A stretch of 64,000 nt of DNA from Orobanche coerulescens (Eukaryota > Streptophyta > Magnoliopsida > Lamiales > Orobanchaceae). Below, in pieces: positions 24,890 through 36,277 of this stretch (the first letter of the stretch is position 1; each line of letters begins with the position of its first letter). Under the pieces are notes generated by a model, which had not been told where the DNA came from, did no database searches, and was given only the letters and a program-made list of their open reading frames with translations. A program made the position numbers and the translations under genes. The stretch is taken from the NCBI GenBank assembly GCA_033398695.1, contig JAWKAU010000211.1, forward strand, positions 62,001-126,000. The letters run 5' to 3'.

Positions 24890-27800
24890 TTCCCTCCGTC
24901 TTTGAAAGGAATTGACCTCAATTCGCAATGCCATCGTCGCCAAGATAAGGTGAGAGATCACCTACGTTGAATGTCGCGTGTACTCCGTATTCGCCGGAAG
25001 TTCGACTTTGTATGCGTTGTCGCTCACCTTTTCCACAATTTTGTACGGACCCTCGGCTCTCGCATCAATTTGTTCTTCCGCTTGCTTGGGAATCTTTCTT
25101 TTCTCAAATGTATCCAAACTAAGTCGCCAACATCAAATAATCTCGCTTTTATTTTTGTTCGACTTCCGCTTGTACATTTCATTCACTTCTCTAATCCGTT
25201 CCGTATCTTTTCATGTAACTTCATCATGGATTTGAGTTTTGCTTCGGCGTCCTTGTGAACCAATTCGTTGCTCGGCAAGGGAATCAAGTCCAATGGCAAG
25301 TGCGGATTTAATCCGTATACCACTTCAAAAGGTGAATGGGCCGTGGCATAACCGGTGATCGGTTGTATGCGAATTCCGCATGAGCAAGTTTAACGCCGCA
25401 ATCCTTCGTGTTTTATTTACCAACCCTCGTAATAATGCTCCTAAGGTTCGATTAGTTACCTCGATGTCCGTCTGGTCTCGTGGGTGATGTGAAGTCTTGA
25501 ATAGGAGTTTAGTACCCACTTTCCTCCATAAAGTATTCCGTAGTAACTCGAAATTTGGAATCTCGATCCGACACGATAGTTTTCGAACTCCGTGTAAACG
25601 AACTACTTCCTAAGTACAAGTCCGCCACATTGCTTGCATCATCGGTTTTGTGGCATGCGATAAAGTGAGCCATTTTCAAAAACGGTCGACGACCACCATG
25701 ATCGAGTCTTTGCCTCGTTGAGTACGAGGTAAAGCCACAATAAAATCCATCGAGACATCCTCCCACCTGGTCGTAACGGTATTGGCAACGGCATGTATGT
25801 ACTCGACTTGAACGAACTTTTCATCATGTGACAAGTTACGCATTTGCTCACGATTGTGCTTACGTCACCATACATCTTCGGCCAAAAGAAATGTTCTTTT
25901 AGCACCTCTACGCCTTGGTCGAGCCGAAATGACCGCTAGTCCTCCTCCAGGCGCCTCCCGAACCAAAGAATTCCCGAATTGTATGTCTCGCACACATAAC
26001 TTATTTCCCTTGAAAAGAAAGCCATCCTCAGAAACAAATTCCTCAGACGGGCCGTTTTACAACGGTTAAAAATTTCCCGAAGTCCAAATCGTCGTTGTAA
26101 TGATCTTTCAAAGTCTCGAACCCCAACAAACGAACATCTAGCATCGACAGAAGGCATACTGTCTCGATAGCGCATCCGCCACTACATTACTCTTCCCGTC
26201 TTTGTACTTGGATGAAAAGTGAAAAGATTGTAAAAATTCCACCCATTTTGCATGTCTCGGGCTTAGCTTACTTTGTCCGTTGATGTATTTCAACGACTCG
26301 TGATCCGAATGCGGCACGAAATGTTTCAACGTAGATAATAACTCCAAAGATCGAGTGCTCTTCCAAAAGCATCGAAATCCGTCTCGTAAGTCCAATAATT
26401 CACTCGGGCACCACTTAACTACTCAGAAAAATAGGCGATGGGACGGCCTCGTTGAATAAGCATCGCCCGATTCCAACTCCGCTAGCGCCGCATTCCACCT
26501 CAAACGGTTGTGAAAAATCGGGTAACGTCAAAATCGGCGCTTCACATAATTTTCCCTTCAAATTTTCAAAAGCCTTTTGGGCCGCCTCGTTCCATGCAAA
26601 GGTTCCTTTTTCGACACTCCGTGATCGGATCGGATATAGTGCTAAAGTCCCGTATGAATCGTCGGAAAAAGAAGCGAGGCCATGAAATGACCGTACCTCC
26701 GTGATTGTTTTTGGGGTCGGCCACGACTTGATTGCCGCGATCTTCTCTTGGTCGACCAAACTCCGTCTCTCGAAACCACATAGCCGAGAAAGATAAGACT
26801 CTCGACTAGGAAAGTACACTTCTCCCGTTTTCCATAAAGTTTTTGTTCCCTTAGCGTCTCAAATACGTACCGCAAATGTTCGAGATGTTCCTCTACGACC
26901 GATCAGATTAAAATGTCGTCTAAGTACACGACAACAAACTTTCCCAAGAAAGGTTTAAGAACCTCGTTCATCAACCTCATAAAAGTGCTCAAGGCAGGAG
27001 GCCGAATGGCATCACAACCCATTCGTAAAGTCCATTCTTTGTTTTAAACGCCGCTTTTCCATTCGTCTCCCTCTCGCATGCGGATTTGATGGTATCCGCT
27101 CCGTAAATCAACTTTGGAAAATATAACCGAGCCATGTAACTCGTCCAAAGATGTCGTCTAGTCTCGGATGGGAAACCGATACTTGACGGTGATGTTATTC
27201 ACGGCTCTCTTGTCAATACACATTCGCCATGTTCCGTCCCTTTTTTGGTACAAGTAGAACTGAACCGCACACGGACTTAAACTTTCTGACATATCCGTGA
27301 TTCATGAGTTCATCAATTTGTCGTTGTAGTTCTTTGGTTTCTTCGGGATTACAACGATACGCCGCTTTGTTCGGTAATGGAGCTCCGGTATAAGATCAAT
27401 CGGTGTTCAATCCCGCGGATAGGTGGTAATCCTACCGCAAGTCTTCGGGAAATACGTCCGAAAACTCGTGTAATAGTGCGTCTATCTCTTCCTCATGTTG
27501 CGATTTGGTGGCAAGATTTCGGACCTCTTTGATCATCATCAAATAAACACGTTCGCCATCGTCAATGGCGTGTTCGACTTCTTTCTCGTTTGCAAACATC
27601 GTAAGTTTCGGTTCTTCGACTTTTTTCGAACTCATCGTCCGGATAGCTTGAGGTGACATAGGTTTAAGAACAATTTTTTTACCTTTGTCACGTAACTCAT
27701 ACTCATTACTCCTCCCTCGATGTAATACGTCCCGATCAAATAACCAAGGTCTTCCTAATAACACGTGACATGCGTCCATCGGTAGTACATCGCATGTAAT

Positions 27801-29059
27801 ATCATCGCCATACGAACCCATGGTGAGTCCGACCTTCACTTGCCTTGATACTTTCACCTTGTTTCCATCATCGAGCCAATGGAGTGCATACGGCTTAGGA
27901 TGGGCCGTGGTGATCAAGCCGAGTTTTGAGACCATCTCGCTTGATGCCACGTTTGTACAACTTCCACCGTCAATGATCAAGCTACACCATTTCTCTCCGA
28001 CACGACACTTCGTGTGAAAGATTTGGTCTCGTTGTTCTTCGTCACTTGGGGCGGCCTTCGTTTGTAACATGCGAAGGACGAGGTTCGTGTCATAGTTCGG
28101 GGCATCGTATGCCTCGCATTCTTCTTCTTCTTCGTCGCCTTCTAAGTTAAAAACGCCTCCAACTCTTTCTTCTTCGGCTAGTAATTCTTCCTGACGGCTA
28201 TGGCTTCTCGTAACGTCACAATCCTCCGATTTGGACAAGCACTTTGATAGTGTCCAAATCCTTGACATTTGAAACACCGACTTTAGATAGGCTTGTTTCC
28301 TTTGGTGTGATAGGAGTTTTATGGATGGTAGTAACGGGTTGGCTTGTGGTGATAGGTTTTGGAAACGAGCTAGAACTCGCGCCAAAGTTGGTATTTCCGT
28401 ATTTAGGTGGGAATTCGGGTTTAGAGATTTTTGTTTTGTTTTGATTTTCCAACTTTATGCAAAGTCCGCATAAAGTATCAAAGTCGGAATAGGGGTAGAG
28501 TTCCACGGAATTAGCAATGTTTTTGCTCAAACCTCGTAGGAAACGGGACATCCGCAATTCTTCGCTTTCTTCAAGTTCTCCCATCAAGGATAAGTTTTCA
28601 AACTCCTCGATGTACTCCTCGACACTTAGTTTTCCTTGCGTGAGTTCAGAAATTTTTCGATACAAGCTTAACTTGTGTGTAGTCGGGACATATCTCTTTC
28701 GTAGTTTCTTTTAGAGAATCCCACGAACGTATCTTCTCTTCCTAAGCACGAACTCTTTGTGTCTTCATTCGCTCAAACCAAAGGGAAGCTCCCTTTCCAA
28801 GTTTGAGGATCGCATACTTGCAACGTACCTCGTCATTGAGATCCTTGAACTCGAACATTCGTTCAATTTTTCTTTCCCACTCCAAATAAACCTCGGGATC
28901 GGTGCCGCCTACGAACTCCGGGAGTTCGCTTGTCTTGTATTCATCAGCATGTGGTGGTGCATGCATGGTGTCGTATCCTCGTCGTGCTTGGATTCTGGGC
29001 TCCGGTAAGCCACGAAGAACGTCACGTAGTTGTGCCACTTCTTCATCGGTGAATGCCAT
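24890..29059 (-). pseudogene. A4 gag-pol, many frameshifts
   Basis: The ATG at 29059 opens MAFTDEEVAQ. Gag (28742-29059, 28216-28665) has a damaged knuckle near 28233-28275, where the first cysteine region reads VGVSNVKD in one frame. Protease IIDGGSCTNVAS near 27955-27985 lies in an open frame from 27432 to 28200. RT is broken around 27000-27420, YLDD at 26915-26926 with the shared TCAGATT lesion beside it; RNase H 26138-26560; integrase 25325-25905 with the QTDGQTEV region scrambled near 25470; C-terminal domain 24970-25260. Short losses dominate. Two lesions (next to YLDD and in DDMLDELHG near 27146) match A2. Confidence 0.88.
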
Positions 29060-29110
29060 CTTCTTGAGTAACGTTGAGAGTTGTGATACAAATGGCTCTG
29101 GTACCACTTA

Positions 29111-30090
29111 TGATACGAATTACGTGAGTAATTCGTATAAAACACAACGGAAGATTAACAAGTAACAAAGTATCACTTGAATTTTACTAAAGGTGGCCGA
29201 AATTTTGATGGTGTTCGGCCGTGAGGTAGTGTGATGTACGGATTGTGATGTGTTTTATCGAACTAGACCTATAACTCGATAAAAGGTAATCTCTTCCCAA
29301 GACCTTTTGAGAATTGATCAAGTTAAAATCTCGAGACGCGTCGAAACAATAACTAAGGTTTGCTGAACTCGTTCAACGTATATTTCAAAGGAAATACAAG
29401 GTTTTTTTATGATTCAAGATATCTTACAAATACAACGAGCACTACTATATATAGTAGTTTCCAACCGAAAGAAAATACAACAAAACGAGAAAACGAAACT
29501 TCCTAGCAATCATCCTAATCGGCCGAAAATATCAAGGGGATACCAAGCAATCTTGGATTTTATTGTTTGATTGAGACATGAAGAGATCTTGGTCTTTATT
29601 TCATGATGGTGACATGAAGGATCTTTGATGAAAGTCTTCACAAATCATCCTTCTTGCAAGCTTCCAATCGGCCGATCCTAATCAAGGAGTGAGGAGGATT
29701 TGGTGTAGATTTGATGAAGATATCTTCCTCCTTGGAATTACATGGGTGATAATGAAATGAGGGACAATGACATGAAGAAGAAAATCTTCACTCCATCTAC
29801 AAGTTTCGGCCGTTTGTGTCATGGTGGGGAAGGAGGAAATCACTTCATTATTTTGTAAAGATATGAAGTCAAGATATGTCCCTTTCAAGCATGATATGGC
29901 CGATTTTTCATGCTTTCGGACCGATTCCGTCGTCGAATTCTACGTTACTCCGATTCCGATTAACAACGTAACTCCAATCCGTTTAACATTTTCTCCTAAG
30001 TATAACGATGCGTGGCCATGCGAATTTGCATCATCATGGATGTCGATTTTTATTGGAGTTTCTTCGACTGGAATATTAGATATCGTATCA
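29111..30090 (-). repeat. A4 5' LTR
   Basis: 980 bp, TGATACGAATTACGTGAG to TATCGTATCA. The primer-binding site is just left on the plus strand and reads TGGTACCAGAGCC on the minus strand. GATTC at 30091-30095 is the target duplication. Confidence 0.93.
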
Positions 30091-30637
30091 GATTCCCTTG
30101 CCGAGCAACGAATTGGTTCACAAAGACGCCGAAGCAAAACTCAAGTCAATGATGAAGTTACATGAAAAGATACGGGAACGGATTAAAGAAGTGAATGAAA
30201 TGTACAAACGGAAGTCGAACAAAAATAAAAAGGCGAGATTATTTGATGTTGGCGACTTAGTTTGGATACATTTGAGAAAAGAAAGATTCCCGAGCAAACG
30301 GAAGAACAAATTGATGCCGAGAGCCGAAGGTCCGTACAAAATTGTGGAAAAAGTGAACGACAACGCATACAAAGTCGAACTTCCAGGCGAATACGGAGTA
30401 CACGCGACATTCATCATAGGTGATCTCTCGCCTTACCTTGACGACGATGGCATTACGGAATTGAGGTCAATTCCTTTCAAAGAAGGAGGGAATGATACGA
30501 TATCCAATATTCCAATCGAAGAAGTTCCAATAAAAATCGACGTCCACGACGATACGCATGGCCATGCATCATTATACTTGGGAGAAAAGAATACGCGGAT
30601 TGGAGTTACGTTGTTAATCGGAAAAGGAGTTACGTAA
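30091..30637 (+). pseudogene. A3 integrase C-terminal domain and LTR-encoded tail
   Basis: Continues A3 pol after A4: LPSNELVHKDAEAKLKSM, GDLVWIHLRKERFPSKRK, PYKIVEKVNDNAYKVELPG, YLDDDGITELRSIPFKEGG, then across the LTR boundary (30493) as NDTISNIPIEEVPIKIDVHD and HGHASLYLGEKNTRIGVT to a stop at 30637. The domain is the SH3-like DNA-binding end of gypsy integrase. About 48 residues are encoded by the 3' LTR itself, a feature also described for plant CRM centromeric elements. Confidence 0.88.
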
Positions 30638-31313
30638 ATATGGCGACGGAATTAACATCGGAATCGGTCCGGAACATGGATGTTCGGCCGATTGGTCCAC
30701 AAAGATTGAAGATTTGTCAAGCATCCTTTTTTCTATGACAAAATCACCAAAACCTTTATCTTGTTTGAATTTGTAAAGATATCCTTCCCCACCCTTTGAG
30801 ATTTGCGGCCCAAGCATGATGAAAGGGAATCATCAAAAGTCTTCACATCTTGCCAAATCAAGAAGATCTCCTCCTTCCCCACCTTGAAGAATCGGCCGAA
30901 CATGCTAAGGGATGGAGACTTGCACTTTCGTTTTTTTCTTGTTGTTTTTGTATCATTATCCTTGTAAACTACTATATATAGTAGTGCTCGTTGTACTTGT
31001 AAGATATCTTGAATCATAATAAACCTTGTATTTCCTTTGAAATATACGTTGAACGAGTTCGACAAACCTTAGTTATTGTTTCGACGCGTCTCGAGATATT
31101 AACTTGATCAATTCTCAAAAGGTCTTGGGAAGAGATTACCTTTTATCGAGTTATAGGTCTAGTTCGATAAAACACACCAAACTCCGTACATCACACTACC
31201 TCACGGCCGAACACCATCAAATTTCGGCCATCCTTAGTAAAATTCAAGTGTTACTTTGATACTTGTTAATCTTCCGTTGCATTCTATACGTATTACTTAC
31301 GTAATTCGTATCA
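30493..31313 (+). repeat. A3 3' LTR
   Basis: 821 bp, partner of 19266-20086; few differences (for example GAATTTGTAAAG versus GAATTTCTAAAG near 30770). Preceded by polypurine tract AAAGAAGGAGGGAA (30479-30492). Confidence 0.94.
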
Positions 31314-31828
31314 GACATTGGTTTCAACACGATCCTCTTGTCCTTATCTCGTAACTCGTACTCGTTACTTCTTCCTCGATGTAAAACATCTCTATCGAAT
31401 AGCCATGGTCGTCCCAAGAGTACATGTCATGCATCCATCGGGAGTACATCGCATAATATGTTGTCGACGTACGAACCCATGGTCAAACCGACCCGTACTT
31501 GTTTCGAGACTTTCACTTTACTCCCGTCATCGAGCCAATGTAATGCGTATGGTTTTGGGTGAGTAGTAGTGATGAGTCCGAGTTTCGTCACCATCTCCCT
31601 TGACGCTACGTTGGTACAACTTCCTCCATCGATGATCACACTACACCATTTGTTCCTGACTTGACACTTGGTGTGAAAAATTTGATCCCGTTGTTCCGAA
31701 TCATTTGAAATGGGTTTGACTTGTAAAGTACGAAGAACCAATGTTGTATCATAGTTTGGAGCCTCGTAAGTTTCACATTCTTCTCCCTCGTCTTCCTCCA
31801 CATTGGAATCACCTAGTCTTTCTCCTTC
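31314..31828 (-). pseudogene. B1 protease region
   Basis: Minus-strand frame ERLGDSNVEEDEGEECETYE, YDTTLVLRTLQVKPISND, QIFHTKCQVRNKWCSVIIDG, GSCTNVASREMVTKLGLITT, up to NILCDVLPMDA, then an in-frame TGA (31427-31429, where family members have TGC), then HVLLGRPWLFDRDVLHRGRS. It is the retroviral-type aspartic protease that would cut Gag. The loop is IIDGGS near 31622-31636. Bounded by A3 on the left and B2 on the right. Confidence 0.85.
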
Positions 31829-31964
31829 TGATACGGAATCAATCGTGTCAAATGCAGAAGACAAAGTAAGGATCGACGTAATTGACCCTACAACACGCCA
31901 TGCACAGATTACTACGTATTTAGGCGGGAAAACGAACATAAGACGTGGAGTCTTTGTCTCAGCC

Positions 31965-32410
31965 GTGTCATATAACACGGCCCATGTCATGCTATGCCGG
32001 AAGGTCGACAATCGGTCGGAAAATGGACGAACTGCCGGAAAAACCACCACCTGCCGGAAAAATCACCACCTGCCGGAACTGGCCGATCGCTGCCGACCAC
32101 CACTTGTCGGAACTGGCCGATCACTGCCGACCGAATCCGGCCGTGTCATCCGACACGGCCTGTGCCGAGGTGTCCTGGATAATGAAATCTCGCTGCCGAC
32201 CGAACCCGATTGTGTCGTACGACACGGCCCGTGCCGACACAACCCGACCGTGCCAGGCGACACGGTCGAGTCACACTCTTCCGGATAGTAAAATTCCCGC
32301 TGTCCGACCAACCCGATCGTGCCAGGCGACACGGTCGAGTCCTGCCGAACATGTGCGCCCGCACATGCCGCCGCGGCCGTGCCGATCGGCATGGGCCGTG
32401 TCCGACAGCG
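31965..32410 (+). repeat. GC-rich inverted/tandem repeat array in B2 U3
   Basis: Two kinds of short repeat: CTGCCGGAA units spaced roughly every 20-40 bp (32030-32135), then repeated CCGTGTC...GACACGG inverted pairs (for example GGCCGTGTCATCCGACACGG near 32140-32160). The array is far richer in G+C than the rest of the LTR and lies upstream of the promoter zone. The same block is in every B, C, F and H LTR. Confidence 0.85.
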
Positions 32411-32805
32411 AGCAAAATGTCCATTATTGCTGATTTTTTTTTATTTTTTGTTGTTTTTCCTCCCCTCACATGTCATGATTAGACTTGCATGTTATGTGGG
32501 GTGGCTTATAATCATTTTTTTGTGTGATTCCCCCTCCCTTTGATTTGATTCCTTTGTATTTTATCTTGTTGTTTTGTTTTTCATTTCAAGATCATGTGAT
32601 CTTGTTTTATTCCTTAGTTGCTAAGAAGACTACCATGCTATAAGGAGTCTTGTTCATGCTTTCATTAAGACATTGTATGTTGAAGAAATAAGAATACACT
32701 TGTGTTTTCTTGGTGAATGCTTTTCATCGAAACCTTGATTATAATTCGACGCGTTTTCGAGTTTTAATCGAATCAATTCTCAATAGGTCTTGAGGAAAGA
32801 TTATC

Positions 32806-32833
32806 TTATCAAACTATAGGTCTAGTTTGATAA
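32806..32833 (+). promoter_or_regulatory. R/U5 hairpin of B2 LTR
   Basis: Perfect 11-bp arms TTATCAAACTA and TAGTTTGATAA around TAGGTC, downstream of the promoter zone and so in the RNA leader. Compared with family A the arms differ at paired positions but still pair. Confidence 0.75.
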
Positions 32834-32991
32834 ATCATTCATATTGTTCTTGTTTATGTAATCCGAATTGCCCTACTTTCGGTTATATCTTACGAGTGTT
32901 ACACATATTCGAGTGTTGTGAGGATCAATTATATTTCCGCTGCAATCCATACGATTTTACGTCCATTTTCATACGTAATTCGTATCATTAG

Positions 32992-33004
32992 TGGCATCGG
33001 AGAC
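32992..33004 (+). promoter_or_regulatory. Primer-binding site of B2
   Basis: TGGCATCGGAGAC, four bases after the LTR; similar to the initiator-Met tRNA complement with three differences. Confidence 0.7.
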
Positions 33005-33062
33005 CAAGGTTACTTCCTTGGCGAATTTCTCTTGGCGATTTTCTTATCAAAAATATCTTATC

Positions 33063-35114
33063 ATGGATTTTTCCGACGATTTCATGGAGAAACTACGTGA
33101 GGCATTACACAGCATGCGAGAACCACGTTTCAAGCAAGAAGAGGAGGATATGATGCACATTCACCGCGTCATGTGGATGAATTTAAAGTTAATGAACTTC
33201 CGGAATTTGTCGGAGGTACTAATCCTGAAGTTTACTTGGACTGGGAGAGGAAGATTGAACGTATGTTCGACTTCAAGCACCTTAACGATGAGAAACGTTG
33301 CAAATATTCAATTCTCAAGTTAGGGAAGGGCGCTTCCTTATGGTTCGAGGGTATGAAAACACAACGAGCTCATGCGGGAAAAGAGAAAATCCGTTCTTGG
33401 GATTCTTTGAAGAAAAAACTACGTAAAAGGTATGTCCCGATATCACATCGGTTAACCTTATACCGAAAAATTGCGGAGTTCGTACAAGGGAAACTAAGTG
33501 TGGAAGAATATATCGAAGAATTTGAAGGCTTGGCCTTAATGGGAGAACTTGAAGAAAATGAAGAACAAAGAATGTCACGTTTCTTACGTGGTCTAAACCG
33601 AAACATTGCAAATACGGTGGAATTATACCCATATGGAGATTTTGACACTTTATGCGGACTATGCATAAAGATAGAAGCTCAAAACAAAGTGAAGTTTGCC
33701 AAAACCGAATTTACATCAAAGTTCGAGGATCCAAGTACCGGTTCAAGTTCAATTACCACGACGATACCGACTCCTATCTCTACTACCGTTTCTAAAACCC
33801 CGCTGCATCAAGGAAACAAGCCTAACCAAAGTAAGGTGTTTTAAATGCCAAGGATTCGGTCACTATCAAAATACTTGCCCTAACAAACGAGTTGTGACAC
33901 TAAGAGAAGCCATCACGATCCGAGACGAGTTGCTAGTCGAGGACGAAGGAGAAAGACTAGGTGATTCCAACGTGAAGGAAGACGAGGGAGAAGAATATGA
34001 AACTTACGAGGCTCCAAACTATGATACAACATTGGTTCTTCGTACTTTACAAGTCAAACCCATTTCGAATGATTCGGAACAACGGGATCAAATTTTTCAC
34101 ACCAAGTGTCAAGTCGGGAACGAATGGTGTAGTGTGATCATCGATGGAGGAAGTTGTACCAACGTAGCGTCAAGGGAGATTGTGACGAAACTCGGACTTA
34201 TCACTACTACTCACCCAAAACCATACGCATTACATTGGCTCAATGACGGGAGTAAAGTGAAAGTCTCGAAACAAGTACGGGTCGGTTTGACCATGGGTTC
34301 GTACGTCGACAACATATTATGCGATGTACTCCCGATGGATGCATGCCATGTACTCTTGGGACGACCATGGCTATTCGATAGAGATGTTTTACATCGAGGA
34401 AGAAGTAACGAGTACGAGTTACGGGATAAGGACAAGATGATCGTGTTGAAACCAATGTCACTTCAATCTATGATCCCTAACCGAGGTGAGAAACCGAATC
34501 TAACCATGTTTTCTAGTGAGAGGGAAATTGAACTTGGTACTGAGATTGGCCGTTCAAAAGAAAACGACAACTTTGGGCCAAATTTTTATAACGACGCAGT
34601 TTCTCGTAATGGACTTATTGTCTTGGATGATTACCAAATTGAGGAAAGTAAATTATTTTGTGATGGGCTATTATTGGAGGAGTCCAACAATATTGAAACG
34701 GAGAGTTGGTCAGATTATGACGGACCGCCAACATCTGATGAGGAACCAGTTGATGAAGAGGAATCCGTAATAAATCCTTTTGTTCCCATTCTTGATGGTG
34801 AACCCGATGTGGAATTATCAGTGTTTCCAATTCTGGTGGATGAACCCGATGTGAAATTAACCGTGCGTCCCATTTCAGATGTCCACTCATGTCATGATAT
34901 CGGTATTACCGGGCAAAGTAATTATTATTATTTTATTAATAATGATAGTTATTTTATTGGTGATTCTCGAGGGGCCCCCACTACCTATCGTCTCAAGATT
35001 TTGGGCCATGTACGCACTGCGGACATTTTCGAGATCAAATACGTAGAGGTTTTAATTAATTATCTTGATGACGAAGGAAGTCCGGAATTGAGGACAATTC
35101 CTTTTAAAGAATGA
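33063..35114 (+). pseudogene. B2 gag-protease-X protein, two frameshifts
   Basis: The ATG at 33063 opens MDFSDDFMEKLREALHSM. A lost T near 33131 shifts the frame (B1 keeps it), and gag resumes as DEFKVNELPEFVGGTNPEVY. A second shift near 33800 (KTPLHQ versus KTPGVPKE) precedes the CCHC knuckle CFKCQGFGHYQNTC near 33836-33880. From there to the stop at 35114 the frame is open: protease (IIDGGSCTNVASREI near 34137-34185, LLGRPWLFD), then the acidic X module (about 34540-34990), then LKILGHVRTADIFEIKY and NYLDDEGSPELRTIPFKE. Gag would build particles and protease mature them; RT and integrase would have to be supplied by another element. Confidence 0.88.
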
Positions 35115-35119
35115 GGAGA

Positions 35120-36277
35120 TGATACGGAATCAATCGTGTCAAATGCAGAAGACAAAGTAAGGATCGACGTAATTGACCTTACAACACGCCATGCACAGAT
35201 TACTACGTATTTAGGCGGGAAAACGGACATAAGACGTGGAGTCTCTGTCTCAGCCGTGTCATATAACACGGCCCGTGTCATACTATGCCGGAAGGTCGAC
35301 AATCGGTCGAAAAATGGACGAACTGCCGGAAAAACCACCACCTGCCGGAAAAATCACCACCTGCCGGAACTGGCCGATCGCTGCCGACCACCACCTGCCG
35401 GAACTGGCCGATCACTGCCGACCGAATCCGGCCGTGTCATCCGACACGGCCCGTGCCGAGGTGTCCTGGATAATGAAATCTCGCTGCCGACCGAACCCGA
35501 CCGTGTCGTCCGACACGGCCCGTGCCGACACAACCCGACCGTGCCAGGCGACACGGTCGAGTCACACTCTTCCGGATAGTAAAATTCCTGCTGTCCAACC
35601 AACCCGACCGTGCCAGGCGACACGGTCGAGTCCTGCCGAACATGTGCACCCGTACATGCTGCCGCGGCCGTGCCGATCGGCACGGGCCATGTCCGACAGC
35701 CAGCAAAATGTCTATTATTGCTGATTCTTTTTATTTTTTGTTGTTTTTCCTCCCCTCACATGTCATGATTAGACTTGCATGTTATGTGGGGTGGCTTATA
35801 ATCATTTTGTTGTGTGATTCCCCCTCCCTTTGATTTGATTCCTTTGTATTTTATCTTGTTGTTTTGTTTTTCATTTCAAGATCATGTGATCTTGTTTTAT
35901 TCCTTAGTTGCTAAGAAGACTACCATGCTATAAGTAGTCTTGTTCATGCTTTCATTAAGACATTGTATGTTGAAGAAATAAGAATACACTTGTGTTTTCT
36001 TGGTGAATGCTTTTCATCGAAACCTTGATTATAATTCGACGCGTTTTCGAGTTTTAATCGAATCAATTCTCAATAGGTCTTGAGGAAAGATTATCTTATC
36101 AAACTATAGGTCTAGTTTGATAAATCATTCATATTGTTCTTGTTTATGTAAGCCGAATTGCCCTACTTTCGGTTATATCTTACGAGTGTTACACATATTC
36201 GAGTGTTGTGAGGATCAATTATATTTCCGCTGCAATCCATACGAGTTTACGTCCATTTTCATACGTAATTCGTATCA
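35120..36277 (+). repeat. B2 3' LTR
   Basis: Partner of 31829-32987, preceded by polypurine tract AAAGAATGAGGAGA (35106-35119) and followed by CCTTC. Differences from the 5' LTR are few and mostly in the GC-rich array. Confidence 0.94.

Larger units (their letters stand above)
23913..30090 (-). mobile_element. Family A gypsy element A4, nested in A3
   Basis: Flanked by GATTC at 23908-23912 and 30091-30095; LTRs 23913-24889 (977 bp) and 29111-30090 (980 bp). The 6178-bp element is the deepest in the stack: D > C > B1 > A3 > A4. Its LTR has a longer U3 than the other A copies and resembles the inner part of the E LTR. Confidence 0.95.
19266..31313 (+). mobile_element. Family A gypsy element A3
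   Basis: Flanked by GACAT at 19261-19265 and 31314-31318; two 821-bp LTRs (19266-20086, 30493-31313) almost identical by eye. Internal part about 4.2 kb once A4 (23913-30090) is removed. It lies within B1 between protease and X. Confidence 0.95.
31829..32987 (+). repeat. B2 5' LTR
   Basis: TGATACGGAATCAATCGTG to CGTAATTCGTATCA. Start encodes VRIDVIDPTTRHAQITTYLG. The GC-rich array spans about 31965-32410; promoter zone near 32620-32650 (ATGCTATAAGGAGTC); hairpin 32806-32833. Confidence 0.94.
31829..36277 (+). mobile_element. Family B gag-only gypsy element B2, complete
   Basis: Cleanest complete gag-only element: CCTTC at 31824-31828 and 36278-36282, LTRs of 1159 and 1158 bp (31829-32987, 35120-36277), primer-binding site, one coding region of about 2 kb and a polypurine tract. 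Total 4449 bp. No RT, RNase H or integrase core anywhere inside. It lies in B1 at the gag/protease junction, inside a copy of its own family. Confidence 0.95.

Noticed and set aside
31945..32433. Proline/arginine-rich open frames in the GC-rich LTR blocks (also near 4285-4612, 18014-18484, 35236-35724, 37754-38282)
   Set aside because: They arise from the CCGTGTC/CTGCCGG repeats, are open in several frames and both strands, and have no conserved start.
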